64,000 nt of DNA from an uncultured Phocaeicola sp. (lineage in GTDB: Bacteria; Bacteroidota; Bacteroidia; Bacteroidales; Bacteroidaceae). Within the stretch, counting starts at the first letter, position 1; each line of letters starts with the position of its first letter. The notes under the pieces are model-generated. The model saw only the letters and a program-made list of their open reading frames with translations. It did not search any database and was not told the origin of the DNA. The translations under genes were made by a program, and so were the position numbers. The stretch lies in assembly GCA_944320885.1 (NCBI GenBank), contig CALUJE010000009.1, forward strand, positions 33,668-97,667. Direction: 5' to 3'. This document shows, piece by piece, positions 54,168 to 63,933 of the stretch.

Positions 54168-57100
54168 ATGAATAATTCTTTTTTACAAAACAATTCTAGG
54201 TATGTTCCCTTTTCACAGCATTGGTTACATCATGTAGCATGTGGATGTTTAGTGATGGCCATGATGGTGTCTCCTGTAATAGTTAGTGCACAAAATGCTA
54301 CGGGGGGGGGGTAAACAAGTTGTAAATCAACAAGGTAAAGTAACTTATAAGGGCGTCGTTATTGATGATGCCGATATGCCATTGCCCGGCGTAAGTGTTA
54401 CTTATAAACATGCCAAAGGGTCCGGTGCAATTACGAATATTGATGGAGAGTTTCAAATTACAGTACCGGATAATGTTCATGAACTGACATTTTCGTATGT
54501 CGGTATGAAAACGCAGACCATTCGTGTGTCTGGTAACAAAAAAATTACAGTTCGTTTGGAATCTGATGCGGTTTCTTTAAAAGAAGCCGTAGTTACAGGT
54601 ATTTATACTCGTAATGTTGAAAGTTTTACCGGTTCTATGTCGACTTTTAAGGGTGAAGAATTGAAAGCTGTGGGTAATCAGGGGATACTTAGGAGTTTGA
54701 GCGCATTGGATCCTTCTTTTATTTTGACAGAAAGTAACATAACGGGTTCTAATCCGAATGCAATGTTGGATATTAGTATTAATGGTAAAACTAATATTGT
54801 AGGTTTGCAATCGGAATATGAGACCGATCCAAATCAACCTCTTTTTATATTAGATGGTTTTGAAACCACTTTGCAGGTTATTTCTGATTTAAGTATGGAT
54901 CGTGTAGAAAGTATTACAATTTTAAAAGATGCTGCTTCTACTGCGATTTACGGATCCAAAGCTGCTAATGGTGTAGTTGTGGTGGAAACAAAAAAACCAG
55001 AACCAGGTCGTTTACGTTTTAGTTATAATGGAACCTATCAAGTTGCTTGGGCTGATTTAAGTGATTATAATTTAATGAATTCTTCAGAGAAATTACTTTA
55101 TGAAAAACTTGCAGGTAGATATGGTTCTTTGGATGAGAGTGGCGAAATTGTTGATGAATATAATCGTGCTTTATATTACAGTCGATTGAAGGAAGTAAAA
55201 GGTGGATTAGATTCATATTGGTTAAATGAACCTTTACGGACAGCTCTTACGCAAAGTCATCGTATCTTTGTTGATGGCGGTGATTCTGCATTTACTTATG
55301 GTTTGGATTTTACTTATCAGAATACACAGGGTGTTATGAAGGGTTCTGATAGAGATGCAGCTAGTGGTAATATTCGTTTGACTTATCGTGTGGATAAATT
55401 TTCATTCAACAATTCTACAACAATAAATTATACAGGATCATCTCAGGAACCGGTTCCTTTTCGGAATTTTTATGAAACTAATCCTTTTTATCGTAAAGTT
55501 TCAGAGGACGGAGAAATACTCAAATATTTGGATTCTTATCAAGTATTAGGTGGGGGTACTGCTTATGTATGGAATCCTTTGTGGGATTTCCATCAAAACA
55601 GTTTTAATGAGACAGAAGATTTGGGATTAACCAATAATTTTCAGATTGAATGGCGTGCGTTGGCAGAACTTCGAATTCGTGGCCGTTTTGGCTTGACGCT
55701 GTCTAGAACTAATACAGAAAAATTTGTTTCTCCGGACGAGACGGCATTTGCTGATACAGACAAATTGGAACGTGGAACATATAATAAGTCTAATAGCAAT
55801 GGATTTACTTATAATGGAAGTTTAGATATTACATATGGTAAGAGTTTTGGCAAGCATATGATAAATGCTGTTGCAGGTATGAATGTTTCTGAAACGAATA
55901 CTAGCGTTGAAGGATTTGGTGCTTATGGTTATCTGACCGATCAATTTTGGAATCCCAACTTTTCTACTGGTTATCCGGAAGGTGGGCGTCCTTCTTCTTC
56001 TATAAGTAAAAAACGTTCAGCTAGTTATTATGCAAATCTTAATTACGGATATGATCTTCGATATTTACTTGATTTTAATGTTCGTTCTGATGGTGCTTCC
56101 ACATTTGGTATAAATAATCCGTTTACGACTACATGGTCTTTTGGAGCCAGTTGGAATGTGTATAATGAGAAATTCTTTCCTAAAAATGATATATTTGATT
56201 ATTTGAAGATTAGATATACAGTAGGTAATCCTGGAAATGAGAACTTTGATGCTAAATTATCAAGTAGTATTTATTCTTATCGAACAACCTATCAAAATCC
56301 CTTTGGGTTGGCTGCATTGATTAGTTCATGGGGTAATAACGATTTAAAATGGCAAAGGACATTGAATCATAACTTTGGTGTAGATCTTGGTTTCTTTAAT
56401 AAGCGTTTGACTTTAACAGTTGATTATTTTATAAAGGATACCGATCCATTGTTGCTTAATGTTAATGTTCCAGCTTCGGTGGGTGCATCTTCCGCTCCGA
56501 TGAATATTGGTGCTACACGAAATGAAGGTGTTACAGCTACGGTAAATTATGCAATTATTAAGGAGCATGATTTTTATTGGAACGTAAATGCTAATATGCG
56601 ACATATAAAAACTACCTATAGGAAAATAGGTGATTTGCTGGATAAGTATAATGAAGATGGACGTAGCAGTCAGTCTTTACGTCGATATTATGATAATGCT
56701 AGTACTACGGCATTGTGGGCTGTGCCTTCTAAAGGTATTGATCCAATGACAGGTAATGAAATCTTTATTACAAAAGATAATTCTTACACATTTAGTTGGA
56801 ATGCCAATGATGAACGGGTGTGTGGTGACTCTACCCCAGATGTGGAAGGTTATTTTGGTACATCTGCATATTATAAAGGATTTTCATTTAATATTAGCTT
56901 CCAATATCGTTATGGAGGTCAGGCGTTTCTGAGTACCTTATTTAATAAGGTTGAAAATATATCCTCTGATGATCTGTATTGGAACCAAGATAAACGTGCT
57001 CTTTACGACCGTTGGCAGAAACCTGGTGATATAGCTAAATTTAAACGTATTGATGATACAAGTGTTACCAATATGTCTTCTCGTTTTATTGCAGATGAAA

Positions 57101-57297
57101 ATACATTGCAATGTCGTTCTATATCAGTTGGCTATGAAACGACTACGGCTTCGTGGTTGAATTCAATTGGCGCATCGGCTTTTAATGTACGTATTTATAT
57201 GGAAGATATTTTCCGTTTATCAACAATTAAAGAAGAACGTGGTACGGATTATCCGTTTCAAAGAGCGATTTCTGCTTCTTTAGGATTACGTTTCTAA
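54168..57297 (+). CDS. SusC-type TonB-dependent outer-membrane receptor, frameshifted by a G10 tract (probably phase-variable)
   Basis: The signal peptide starts at ATG 54168 (MNNSFLQNN and on), has a hydrophobic core around VACGCLVMAMMVSPVIV and a cleavage site near VSAQ. Just after it, a run of ten G (54302-54311) shifts the frame and a TAA at 54312-54314 stops translation. Downstream, the SusC body is intact in the +1 frame to 57297. It has a carboxypeptidase-regulatory-like domain (GKVTYKGVVIDDADMPLPGV), a TonB-plug region (VVTGIYTRNVESFTG), a plug domain with TILKDAASTAIYGSKAANG and a long beta-barrel. Nine G instead of ten would give one protein of 1042 residues. An internal ATG at 54286 is in frame with the body but lacks a signal peptide. 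Expected role: import of an oligomeric nutrient with the adjacent SusD. Confidence 0.88.
54302..54311 (+). repeat. Poly-G tract (10 G) at the end of the susC signal peptide
   Basis: A homopolymer of ten G stands in otherwise AT-rich DNA, between ACG and TAAAC. Its length decides whether signal peptide and receptor are in one frame: 9 or 12 gives an open frame, 10 or 11 a stop. It is the only G run of this length I noticed in the window. Confidence 0.9.
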
Positions 57298-57316
57298 ATC
57301 ATTAAAAAGAATATTT

Positions 57317-58813
57317 ATGAAAAGAAAATATGGAATAAATTTCATCTTGGGAGTAAGCACATTTTTGTTTTTCATGTCGTCCTGCTCTGATTGGTTGGAA
57401 GTGAAAATGGAGGATGGTATTATGGAGAATACTTTGTTCTCTACCAATGAAGGATATATGACAGCTTTAAATGGGATTTATACTGAGCTGAATAATGTTT
57501 ATGGAAGTACATTAAGTATGGGAGTGATTGATATAATGGCACAATATTATAACGTAGCCAATAATAATGACCATACTTATATCAATTATGCTACATATGC
57601 TTATTCTGAGGACAATGTAGAGTCTACTTCTGCTAGTATATGGAGCAATATGTACTCTTTGATTGCCAATACAAATGTGTTGCTTGAGCATTGTGATGCT
57701 TCGGATGCTGGAATCACGTCCAAATATTATCCGATTGTGAAGGGAGAAGCTTTGGCTTTAAGGGCTATGATGCATTTTGATTTGCTGCGATTGTATGGTC
57801 CTATATATAATGAAAGTTCTGCTTCCACTTTATGTATGCCTTATCAGGAGACCTCTAAGAAGGATATACAACCATTATTGTCAGCTCGCGATGTTTTAGA
57901 TAAGGTGATTCGTGACTTGGAGTCTGCTGCTGATTTGTTAAAAGAAGATCCTATTATAACTGAAGGTGTTAAAGATGCCAAGGCTAGTGATGACGGTTTG
58001 GAAAGTTATGATTTTTCGTATAGGCAGTTACGTTTAAATTATTATGCTGTGAAAGCATTGTTAGCTAGAGCTTATCTATGGAAAGGGGATAAGGCAACTG
58101 CATACAAAATTGCTAAAAATGATATAATTGATAAAATAACAACTGCTGATTTGACTGTATTTCCTTGGACTACTAAAGAGGCCGTAGAGATGACAGATAA
58201 AGAAGATAGAATTTTTTCTTCTGAAGTTTTCTTCTCTCTTTATAATATGAAAAGGAAAAACTTATATGATAGTTATTTTGATCCCTCAATAACAATAACC
58301 TCTAGATTGACATTTGTGGGAAGTGGTATAGCTTCTTCTGATTCAAAGGTTGCATCTTTCTATGATGATGATAATGATTATAGAAAGAAAATGTGGAGTG
58401 TTGAGACTTCAGAGGAGGAAAGTGGAGTAGTTACTGCATTATGTTTTAATAAGTATAAAGAAATTACTGGAACATCTACTTATCGTTATATGATTCCGTT
58501 AATCCGATTAAGTGAAGTTTATTTGATTGCGGCTGAATGCACAGATGATTTGGATGAAGCTCTTGGTTATATTAATGAACTTCGTTTACATAGAAATTGT
58601 GCGAATACAAGTGCGACGGTAGAGACTATTCAAGATGTAATTACTAAAGAGTTTGCGCGTGAAATGATTGGTGAAGGACAATTGTTTTTCTATTATAAAC
58701 GTCATGCGATGGAACAAATTATATCTGGAGTAAAATCCTCGGAAAAATATGATATGCTGTTGAGTGATTATGTGTGGCCATTGCCTAAGATAGAACAAGA
58801 TGAACGTTATTAA
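57317..58813 (+). CDS. SusD/RagB family surface lipoprotein
   Basis: A 498-residue SusD-type protein that forms the lid over the SusC channel and captures the nutrient. It has a lipoprotein signal with lipobox MSSC (Cys about residue 23), the typical start SDWLEVKMEDGIMENTLFST, TPR-like helices around GEALALRAMMHFDLLRLYGP (about 148-167) and the C-terminal IPLIRLSEVYLIAAECTDD (about 393-411). It lies 20 bases after susC, so both depend on the same promoter. The ligand is not readable from the sequence. Confidence 0.94.
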   Translation: MKRKYGINFILGVSTFLFFMSSCSDWLEVKMEDGIMENTLFSTNEGYMTALNGIYTELNNVYGSTLSMGVIDIMAQYYNVANNNDHTYINYATYAYSEDNVESTSASIWSNMYSLIANTNVLLEHCDASDAGITSKYYPIVKGEALALRAMMHFDLLRLYGPIYNESSASTLCMPYQETSKKDIQPLLSARDVLDKVIRDLESAADLLKEDPIITEGVKDAKASDDGLESYDFSYRQLRLNYYAVKALLARAYLWKGDKATAYKIAKNDIIDKITTADLTVFPWTTKEAVEMTDKEDRIFSSEVFFSLYNMKRKNLYDSYFDPSITITSRLTFVGSGIASSDSKVASFYDDDNDYRKKMWSVETSEEESGVVTALCFNKYKEITGTSTYRYMIPLIRLSEVYLIAAECTDDLDEALGYINELRLHRNCANTSATVETIQDVITKEFAREMIGEGQLFFYYKRHAMEQIISGVKSSEKYDMLLSDYVWPLPKIEQDERY

Positions 58814-58827
58814 TAAAATTGAGTTAT

Positions 58828-59652
58828 ATGAAAACAAAATTAATATATTTATTGATGACTTTACCTTTTTTATGCGCTTGTGAAAAGGAAACTATAAATT
58901 ATGAAGGTAAGGAAGGACTTTATTTTGATGTTCAATGGGGAGTTTCATGGTTGGAGCCTTCAACATGGGCACATCAATTTTATACATTGGTAGATTTTGG
59001 TAAAACCGGAGGTGAAGAGACTGATTTGTCTTTGACCGTAAGAGCTACAGGAGAATTAAAAAATTACGATCGTCCGTTTCAGGTATATGTCGTGCAAGAC
59101 AGTACTACTGCAATTGAAGGAGAGGAATATGAATTCCTGAATCAAGAATATGCGATAAAGGCGGGCGAAACGAGTGTAAATATACCTTTAAAGATAAAAA
59201 AAACGGAACGTATGACCCAGAAAACTGTGAAGGTTCAATTGGCCATATTGCCAGGAGATTACTTTGAGTTACCGTTTACAACTTATGGAGCAACGAATGT
59301 ACCAGGACGTTATGATGCAGATGAAAATCCAGAGTATAGTTGTAATCATGATCCGCGTATTCATAATATTTATGCAAATGATTTTCTTACGAAGCCTTCT
59401 CCGTGGTTTGTTGCTTGGGGAACCTATTCAGAAAAGAAATATCGGTTGATGATGGAGATATCAGGAACAACCCCAGACGAGTATACTCAGGATTTAATGC
59501 CATCACAAAGGGCTAATATGATAGCAGAGATGGTTGCGAAATATTTGTTAGCTGAGAAGGAGAAAGGAACTCCAGTATTGGAAGAAGATGGAACCGTTAT
59601 GTATATAAAAGGGGTAAGCTGGTCTGAAGGAATTACTCCTGATCAGTTATAA
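58828..59652 (+). CDS. DUF4843-type surface lipoprotein
   Basis: A 274-residue lipoprotein (lipobox LCAC, Cys about residue 18) starting CEKETINYEGKEGLYFDVQW. The first half is an immunoglobulin-like beta fold (LSLTVRATGELKNYDRPFQV, then NIPLKIKKTERM), characteristic of DUF4843. The family occurs next to SusCD pairs and its members probably sit on the cell surface as accessory binding proteins. I start at ATG 58828; an upstream TTG is less likely. It follows susD by 15 bases. Confidence 0.85.
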   Translation: MKTKLIYLLMTLPFLCACEKETINYEGKEGLYFDVQWGVSWLEPSTWAHQFYTLVDFGKTGGEETDLSLTVRATGELKNYDRPFQVYVVQDSTTAIEGEEYEFLNQEYAIKAGETSVNIPLKIKKTERMTQKTVKVQLAILPGDYFELPFTTYGATNVPGRYDADENPEYSCNHDPRIHNIYANDFLTKPSPWFVAWGTYSEKKYRLMMEISGTTPDEYTQDLMPSQRANMIAEMVAKYLLAEKEKGTPVLEEDGTVMYIKGVSWSEGITPDQL

Positions 59653-59681
59653 CATTTTAATAATTCAATAAAAACTTGCAT

Positions 59682-61244
59682 ATGAGACACATTATATATA
59701 TAGCAATGATGGCAGTAGCTTTTTGTGCTTGTGTTGAGGACAAAGGCTCATATGAGAATATTCCTATTAATGAAGTGGAAATTACAGGCATTGAGGAAGA
59801 ATATACTGCTTTATCCAAAATAGATGTGATAAATATTTCTACTCAGATTTCAGGTTCGATAAGAGGTAATGATGACTCAGATTATGAATATCTTTGGACT
59901 GTTACTTCTGCTTCAGCATTAGATAAATTACGTGAGCGGATAAGCACTGAAAAAGACCTCTCTTATAAGGTCGACTTGACTCCAGGTAGTTATTATCTAT
60001 ATTTTGAGGTGTATGATAAAAAAACAGAGTTGAAGTGGCAGATGAGGACTTCGTTAAATGTTACAGGTTCAACTACAACCGGATTCTTGTTGCTTGGCGA
60101 TAAAGAAGATGGAACTGTAGGCCTTGATATGATAGCAATGCCGGCTGGGCGAGATACGACAGTTGCGGAAAATGTATTTGAAAATACAGAGGGGTTGATT
60201 GGTGCTGAAAATCTAATTTTTGCTGGAAGTAGATATGCGCATCAGACTTTGTGGATGGATACGAAATCCGGTTCTTATGCATTAACTAATGGTTCATATT
60301 TTAAGATTTTAGAGGATATTAATCCTGATAATATGTTTTTTTCCGCAATAAGTATTAAGCATCCTGTTCGGATAAAGGATATGTTTCCTCATCAAGGGCC
60401 TGGAGGGCGTCATCGTTCTGGAATGTATCGTGGATATATTACGGAAGATGGAATTTTTGCAGCAATGATTATATCTTCTCAAACATTTTCGACTCCTATA
60501 AATCGGTATGAATCAATATCAGAAGATCTGTTTACACCATATCCATTGGCTTTTTGTTATGGTGCATATCCTGCTACAGTGTCTAATGTGATATTTTATG
60601 ATACGGATAATGATTGTTTTGTGGCACCAAATTCATCTTTTGCATATTCAAGCTATTGTGTGAAATTGAGTGACAAAGATGGTGATCCGTTCCCTTGGGA
60701 TCAAAAGGGAACGGGGCGAAAGTTGGTTTATGCTGAAAATGGATTTGATGGTACGTATGGAAATTCTTATGCATTGATGAAAGATGTAGATGGAAATTTC
60801 TTTATTTACAAATTTTTAGTAAATAGTATGAAAACGCCTGCTAAAAATGGATTATATTCAATTGATTTAAGTGTGGCACAGGGTTTTGAAAAAGCTTCTT
60901 GTTATACATTCTCTTCTGCTGAAACAAAGATTCTTTATGCAGTGGGTAATGAATTGTGGGGATATGATTATTCCAGAAATGTTGCAGCAAAATTGAAAAC
61001 CTATGAGAATGATATAGTTTATTTGTCTGCAGAGGCTATTTCAACTTCATCAAGAACTGATTTTATTTTAGCTACATATAGTCAGGAAAAGAGAGGAACT
61101 GTTTATAAGTTTGAGTTGGTAACAGATCCTAATTCGGTAACTATAAAAGAGCGTGAGCGTGAGATTTGGTATACTAATCTTAAAGTTAAGAAGATAGAAT
61201 GGAAAAATGCGTCCGATCTAGCAGATGAAAGTAATTATTTTTAA
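59682..61244 (+). CDS. PKD-like family surface lipoprotein
   Basis: A 520-residue lipoprotein with lipobox FCAC (Cys about residue 17). The N-terminal third looks like PKD/Ig-like beta sandwiches (TGIEEEYTALSKIDVINIST, then YEYLWTVTSASALDKL). The remainder is rich in beta strands, with repeated short DG/GN turns and possible propeller-like blades (GFLLLGDKEDGTVGLDMI, LLYAVGNELWGYDY-like). It occupies the usual place after DUF4843 in SusCD loci that carry two accessory lipoproteins. No enzyme motif is visible. The ATG at 59682 is chosen over an upstream TTG. Confidence 0.8.
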   Translation: MRHIIYIAMMAVAFCACVEDKGSYENIPINEVEITGIEEEYTALSKIDVINISTQISGSIRGNDDSDYEYLWTVTSASALDKLRERISTEKDLSYKVDLTPGSYYLYFEVYDKKTELKWQMRTSLNVTGSTTTGFLLLGDKEDGTVGLDMIAMPAGRDTTVAENVFENTEGLIGAENLIFAGSRYAHQTLWMDTKSGSYALTNGSYFKILEDINPDNMFFSAISIKHPVRIKDMFPHQGPGGRHRSGMYRGYITEDGIFAAMIISSQTFSTPINRYESISEDLFTPYPLAFCYGAYPATVSNVIFYDTDNDCFVAPNSSFAYSSYCVKLSDKDGDPFPWDQKGTGRKLVYAENGFDGTYGNSYALMKDVDGNFFIYKFLVNSMKTPAKNGLYSIDLSVAQGFEKASCYTFSSAETKILYAVGNELWGYDYSRNVAAKLKTYENDIVYLSAEAISTSSRTDFILATYSQEKRGTVYKFELVTDPNSVTIKEREREIWYTNLKVKKIEWKNASDLADESNYF

Positions 61245-61275
61245 TTATGCATTTTATTGAGAAATAAACGTTCGT

Positions 61276-62361
61276 ATGAAAAATATAATATTATCAATTC
61301 TGTTAAGTGTGTTAACTATAACAGCAGTTGCCCAGACAAATTTCCGTCATTTGACAATTGACGAGGCGGTAGAACAGGCAAAGAAGGAGAATAAAATGGT
61401 ATTTGTCGATTTTTATACAGACTGGTGTGGTCCTTGTAGAACGATGGCAAATACGGTGTTCCCTCAAAAGAAGGTAGGAGACTACTTCAATGCAAACTTT
61501 GTATGTATCAAATTGAATGCGGAAAAGGAAGGTAAGGACGCGGCTAAAACTTATAATGTAAAGGCTTATCCTACATTTCTTGTTCTTGATACGGAAAAGA
61601 AGGTGAAAATGGATATCAAAGGCTCAATGGGAGCTGATGATTTTATAGCAAAAGTAAAATCTCAATTAAATCCGGAGTTGTCACCAGAGAGAATGAAAGA
61701 GCGTTATGAAAGTGGAGAACGTACTCCGGACTTGATCAACAATTACGTTTATTCATTCCTTGAAAAAAGAAATGAAGAGGCAGGATTTAAAATTTTGAAT
61801 GACTATTTCAATTCTTTGACTGATGCACAGCGTATGCTTGCTGAAAATTATTTTATTTTCGGTCGTTATACGTTTGATCTGGCAGATCCGAAGGCTCAGT
61901 TCTTGGTAAATCATTATAATGAATTCGATGCTTCCGTTCGCCAGGAGGCTACAGCACGTGCTCAGCGTTTATATCATGGTGCATTGGTTCCTTATTTGTC
62001 AGGTTATATGTTTTCTGAGAAGAAGTATGACGCTAAAGCATATGAGGAGTTGAAAAATGCTATCATTGCACATGGCTTTGACAAGACATATCCTTATGCT
62101 CCGCTTTTTGCATTGATCGAATGTTATGCTAAAGGTGATTATTCTCAGTATCTTGATTTACTGATAGCACAACGTGAACAGATGGATGAAAAAGATTTTG
62201 ATTTGCTTTTGCTGAATTTGAATCGTTTGTTTCCATTGTCTTCAGATGATGCTTTGAAGGAAAGACTTATCAAATATGTTCGTTCTGTATTGCCGGAATT
62301 GCGTCCCAATACAATTGTTTTGATGGGACGTTTCCTTGGTTCTGTTGAAGTAAGTAAATAA
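61276..62361 (+). CDS. Exported thioredoxin-fold protein
   Basis: A 361-residue protein with signal peptide ending near AVAQTNF (about residue 19). A thioredoxin domain at about 20-140 has the active site FYTDWCGPCRTM (about 46-57, CxxC = CGPC) and the cis-proline region KAYPTFLVLD. A helical C-terminal part of about 220 residues looks like TPR-like repeats. It is predicted to act as a disulfide reductase or oxidase in the periplasm. It follows the PKD-like gene by 31 bases, so it is co-transcribed with the SusCD locus and may help fold or recycle its cysteine-containing clients; inference. Confidence 0.88.
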   Translation: MKNIILSILLSVLTITAVAQTNFRHLTIDEAVEQAKKENKMVFVDFYTDWCGPCRTMANTVFPQKKVGDYFNANFVCIKLNAEKEGKDAAKTYNVKAYPTFLVLDTEKKVKMDIKGSMGADDFIAKVKSQLNPELSPERMKERYESGERTPDLINNYVYSFLEKRNEEAGFKILNDYFNSLTDAQRMLAENYFIFGRYTFDLADPKAQFLVNHYNEFDASVRQEATARAQRLYHGALVPYLSGYMFSEKKYDAKAYEELKNAIIAHGFDKTYPYAPLFALIECYAKGDYSQYLDLLIAQREQMDEKDFDLLLLNLNRLFPLSSDDALKERLIKYVRSVLPELRPNTIVLMGRFLGSVEVSK

Positions 62362-62372
62362 TTTAGTTATAT

Positions 62373-62409
62373 AAGGCCATCTTATGATAAGGTGGCCTTG
62401 TTCTTTTTT
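62373..62409 (+). terminator. Terminator after the thioredoxin-fold gene
   Basis: A 12-bp stem (62373-62384 with 62388-62399, one T-G pair) with a TGA loop, followed by TTCTTTTTT. It closes the main SusCD transcript. Confidence 0.82.
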
Positions 62410-62435
62410 GTTTCATAAAATATAGGGGAGACCTC

Positions 62436-63493
62436 ATGAATAAAATATTTTTTGTGGACTATGTTTAGTCTCATATCTTTTTGCAGCTTGTAGCGATGAT
62501 GATAAAGCTGCTCCGATAGATTATAAAGTTAATTTTTCTATTAAGGGTTCAAATATTCCATCTGCCGAAGATTTCACATCATTGAAGTATATGGTATGGA
62601 ATGAAACACAAAACCAGCTCTTTCCTGTCGGTACTGCATCAGATGGCGTTGCAGATTTGGATTTGGGCTTATTGAGTGGTAATGATTTTCAGTTAGGTTT
62701 GTATACAGGTTCTGATTATAGAATTTATGCAATGGGCGTTGCTGATGTAAAACAACCCGAACTCTTGAGTAAAGCAGTAAATTCTACAAGAACAGATGTT
62801 GCTTCTGATCCAAGAAAGAATGTCTGGATGGAAGATATCAATGGCTCGTTGATGTATAAGGATTTGTTCTGGGGGGCAACTTTAGTCAATACAAGTACGG
62901 GAGTGAATTTATCATTAGAGCGGGTTATCGGACAGGTAAATTTCAGCGTATCGGATAAAAATGAATTAATAAAAGTGGATTCTTTGTATTTGTCTGTGCC
63001 AGGCAATCAGATTAACAAAGCTATTTTAAATGATGGTACGTTGGTTAAGGGTACAGATGAAACTGTTTCCGCCTGGAAGGTTGATACTTTATTTAATATG
63101 TTGCCTATGGATGAGCCTGCATTGAATGCAGAGCTGCATTTGTTTATAACCAATCATTATGGTGGTGTAAAAGAAAATGTTATATCTCTGGAAGGTTTTC
63201 AGGTAAAAGCAAATCAATGTTTGCATATTGATTTCACAGACGTATTGTGGAATGAAGACGGAACATTGGCTTCTTCCGTTAAGCCGGTGATTTCATGGGG
63301 AGAACCTATTGAATATAAATTTAACGTCAATGAATCTGAAGATATTATGACTCCGGCTGCTGAAATTAATAAGGATCCGGATATGTATTATTGCTATACT
63401 CAGTTGACTGACGCTCAAAAAAGAATTTATGAGGCTATATGTCGTAATATTGTAGTTTTTGATGATGGTGGAAGTCCATTGCCTCGTATTTGA
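62436..63493 (+). CDS. Lipoprotein with frameshift in its signal peptide (function unknown)
   Basis: From ATG 62436 the frame reads MNKIFF and stops at a TAG (62466-62468). In another frame the signal peptide continues (CGLCLVSYLFAAC) with lipobox FAAC and runs open to 63493. One extra T in the six-T run (62448-62453) would give a continuous lipoprotein of 352 residues. The mature part is beta-rich (YKVNFSIKGSNIPSAEDFTS, DLDLGLLSGNDFQLGLYTGS) and resembles fimbrillin-like or Ig-like accessory proteins only in general form. No start codon gives a signal peptide in the main frame; TTG 62582 or ATG 62591 are inside the mature domain. It may be a pseudogene, a phase-variable gene, or a homopolymer error. 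Confidence 0.65.
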
Positions 63494-63901
63494 ATTCTGT
63501 TCTTTTTGTTTTCTAGTTGGTTAGGATGACTAATATTATATTTAGTTAATCAGGTTCAATAGGACTTTTAAAGTTTTGTCAACAGTTCAATAAAAGTTTC
63601 TCTTCGGTGGAACTGATGAAACTCTTAAGGGATATTATTTTCGTCCTTGGGAGAACATTATTAGCAGAAAAGTTTGACTCATCAGAAAGGTATATTCATA
63701 AAAAATCAGTCCTTGATATTACAAATTCACACTTCGAAATCAGAAAATCTCCTCCCTTAAATTCTCGCTGGTACTCCAAAAACCGTTCCAGATCCGTCAC
63801 ACCCCTGCAAAAAGGTCGAAAAAACATGTTCTACAACATGCTTGTCCTACAGACACTTATCAAATCATCCAAAAAAAATTTCAAAAAAAGTGGTAGAAAA
63901 G
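63494..63901. other. Intergenic region before the terminal promoter
   Basis: No supported gene is seen on either strand. A short hairpin (63825-63830 with 63835-63840) and long A-tracts at about 63868-63887 are present. The latter lie just upstream of the promoter at 63902-63933 and may act as an UP-like element. Confidence 0.4.
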
Positions 63902-63933
63902 TTTGGAGCGTAATGAAAAACCATCTACCTTTG
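63902..63933 (+). promoter_or_regulatory. Strong promoter resembling an rRNA operon promoter
   Basis: TTTG (63902-63905), a 20-base spacer and TACCTTTG (63926-63933) match the consensus perfectly, with A-tracts upstream. The transcribed start region has a small GCTTTC/GAAAGC hairpin (63939-63956). Bacteroides rrn leaders, as I recall them, contain TACCTTTGCAnCCGCTTT at this place, so the 16S rRNA gene probably begins just beyond the window. This cannot be confirmed here. Confidence 0.6.

Noticed and set aside
54168..54314. Small independent protein made of the signal peptide alone
   Set aside because: It stops directly after the G tract and its sequence is a SusC-type signal peptide. It is the truncated OFF product, not a separate gene.
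54286..57297. SusC-like ORF beginning at ATG 54286 taken as the natural start
   Set aside because: It lacks any signal peptide and begins inside the signal-peptide coding region of the ATG at 54168. An outer-membrane receptor needs export, so the true gene starts upstream and is interrupted by the G tract.
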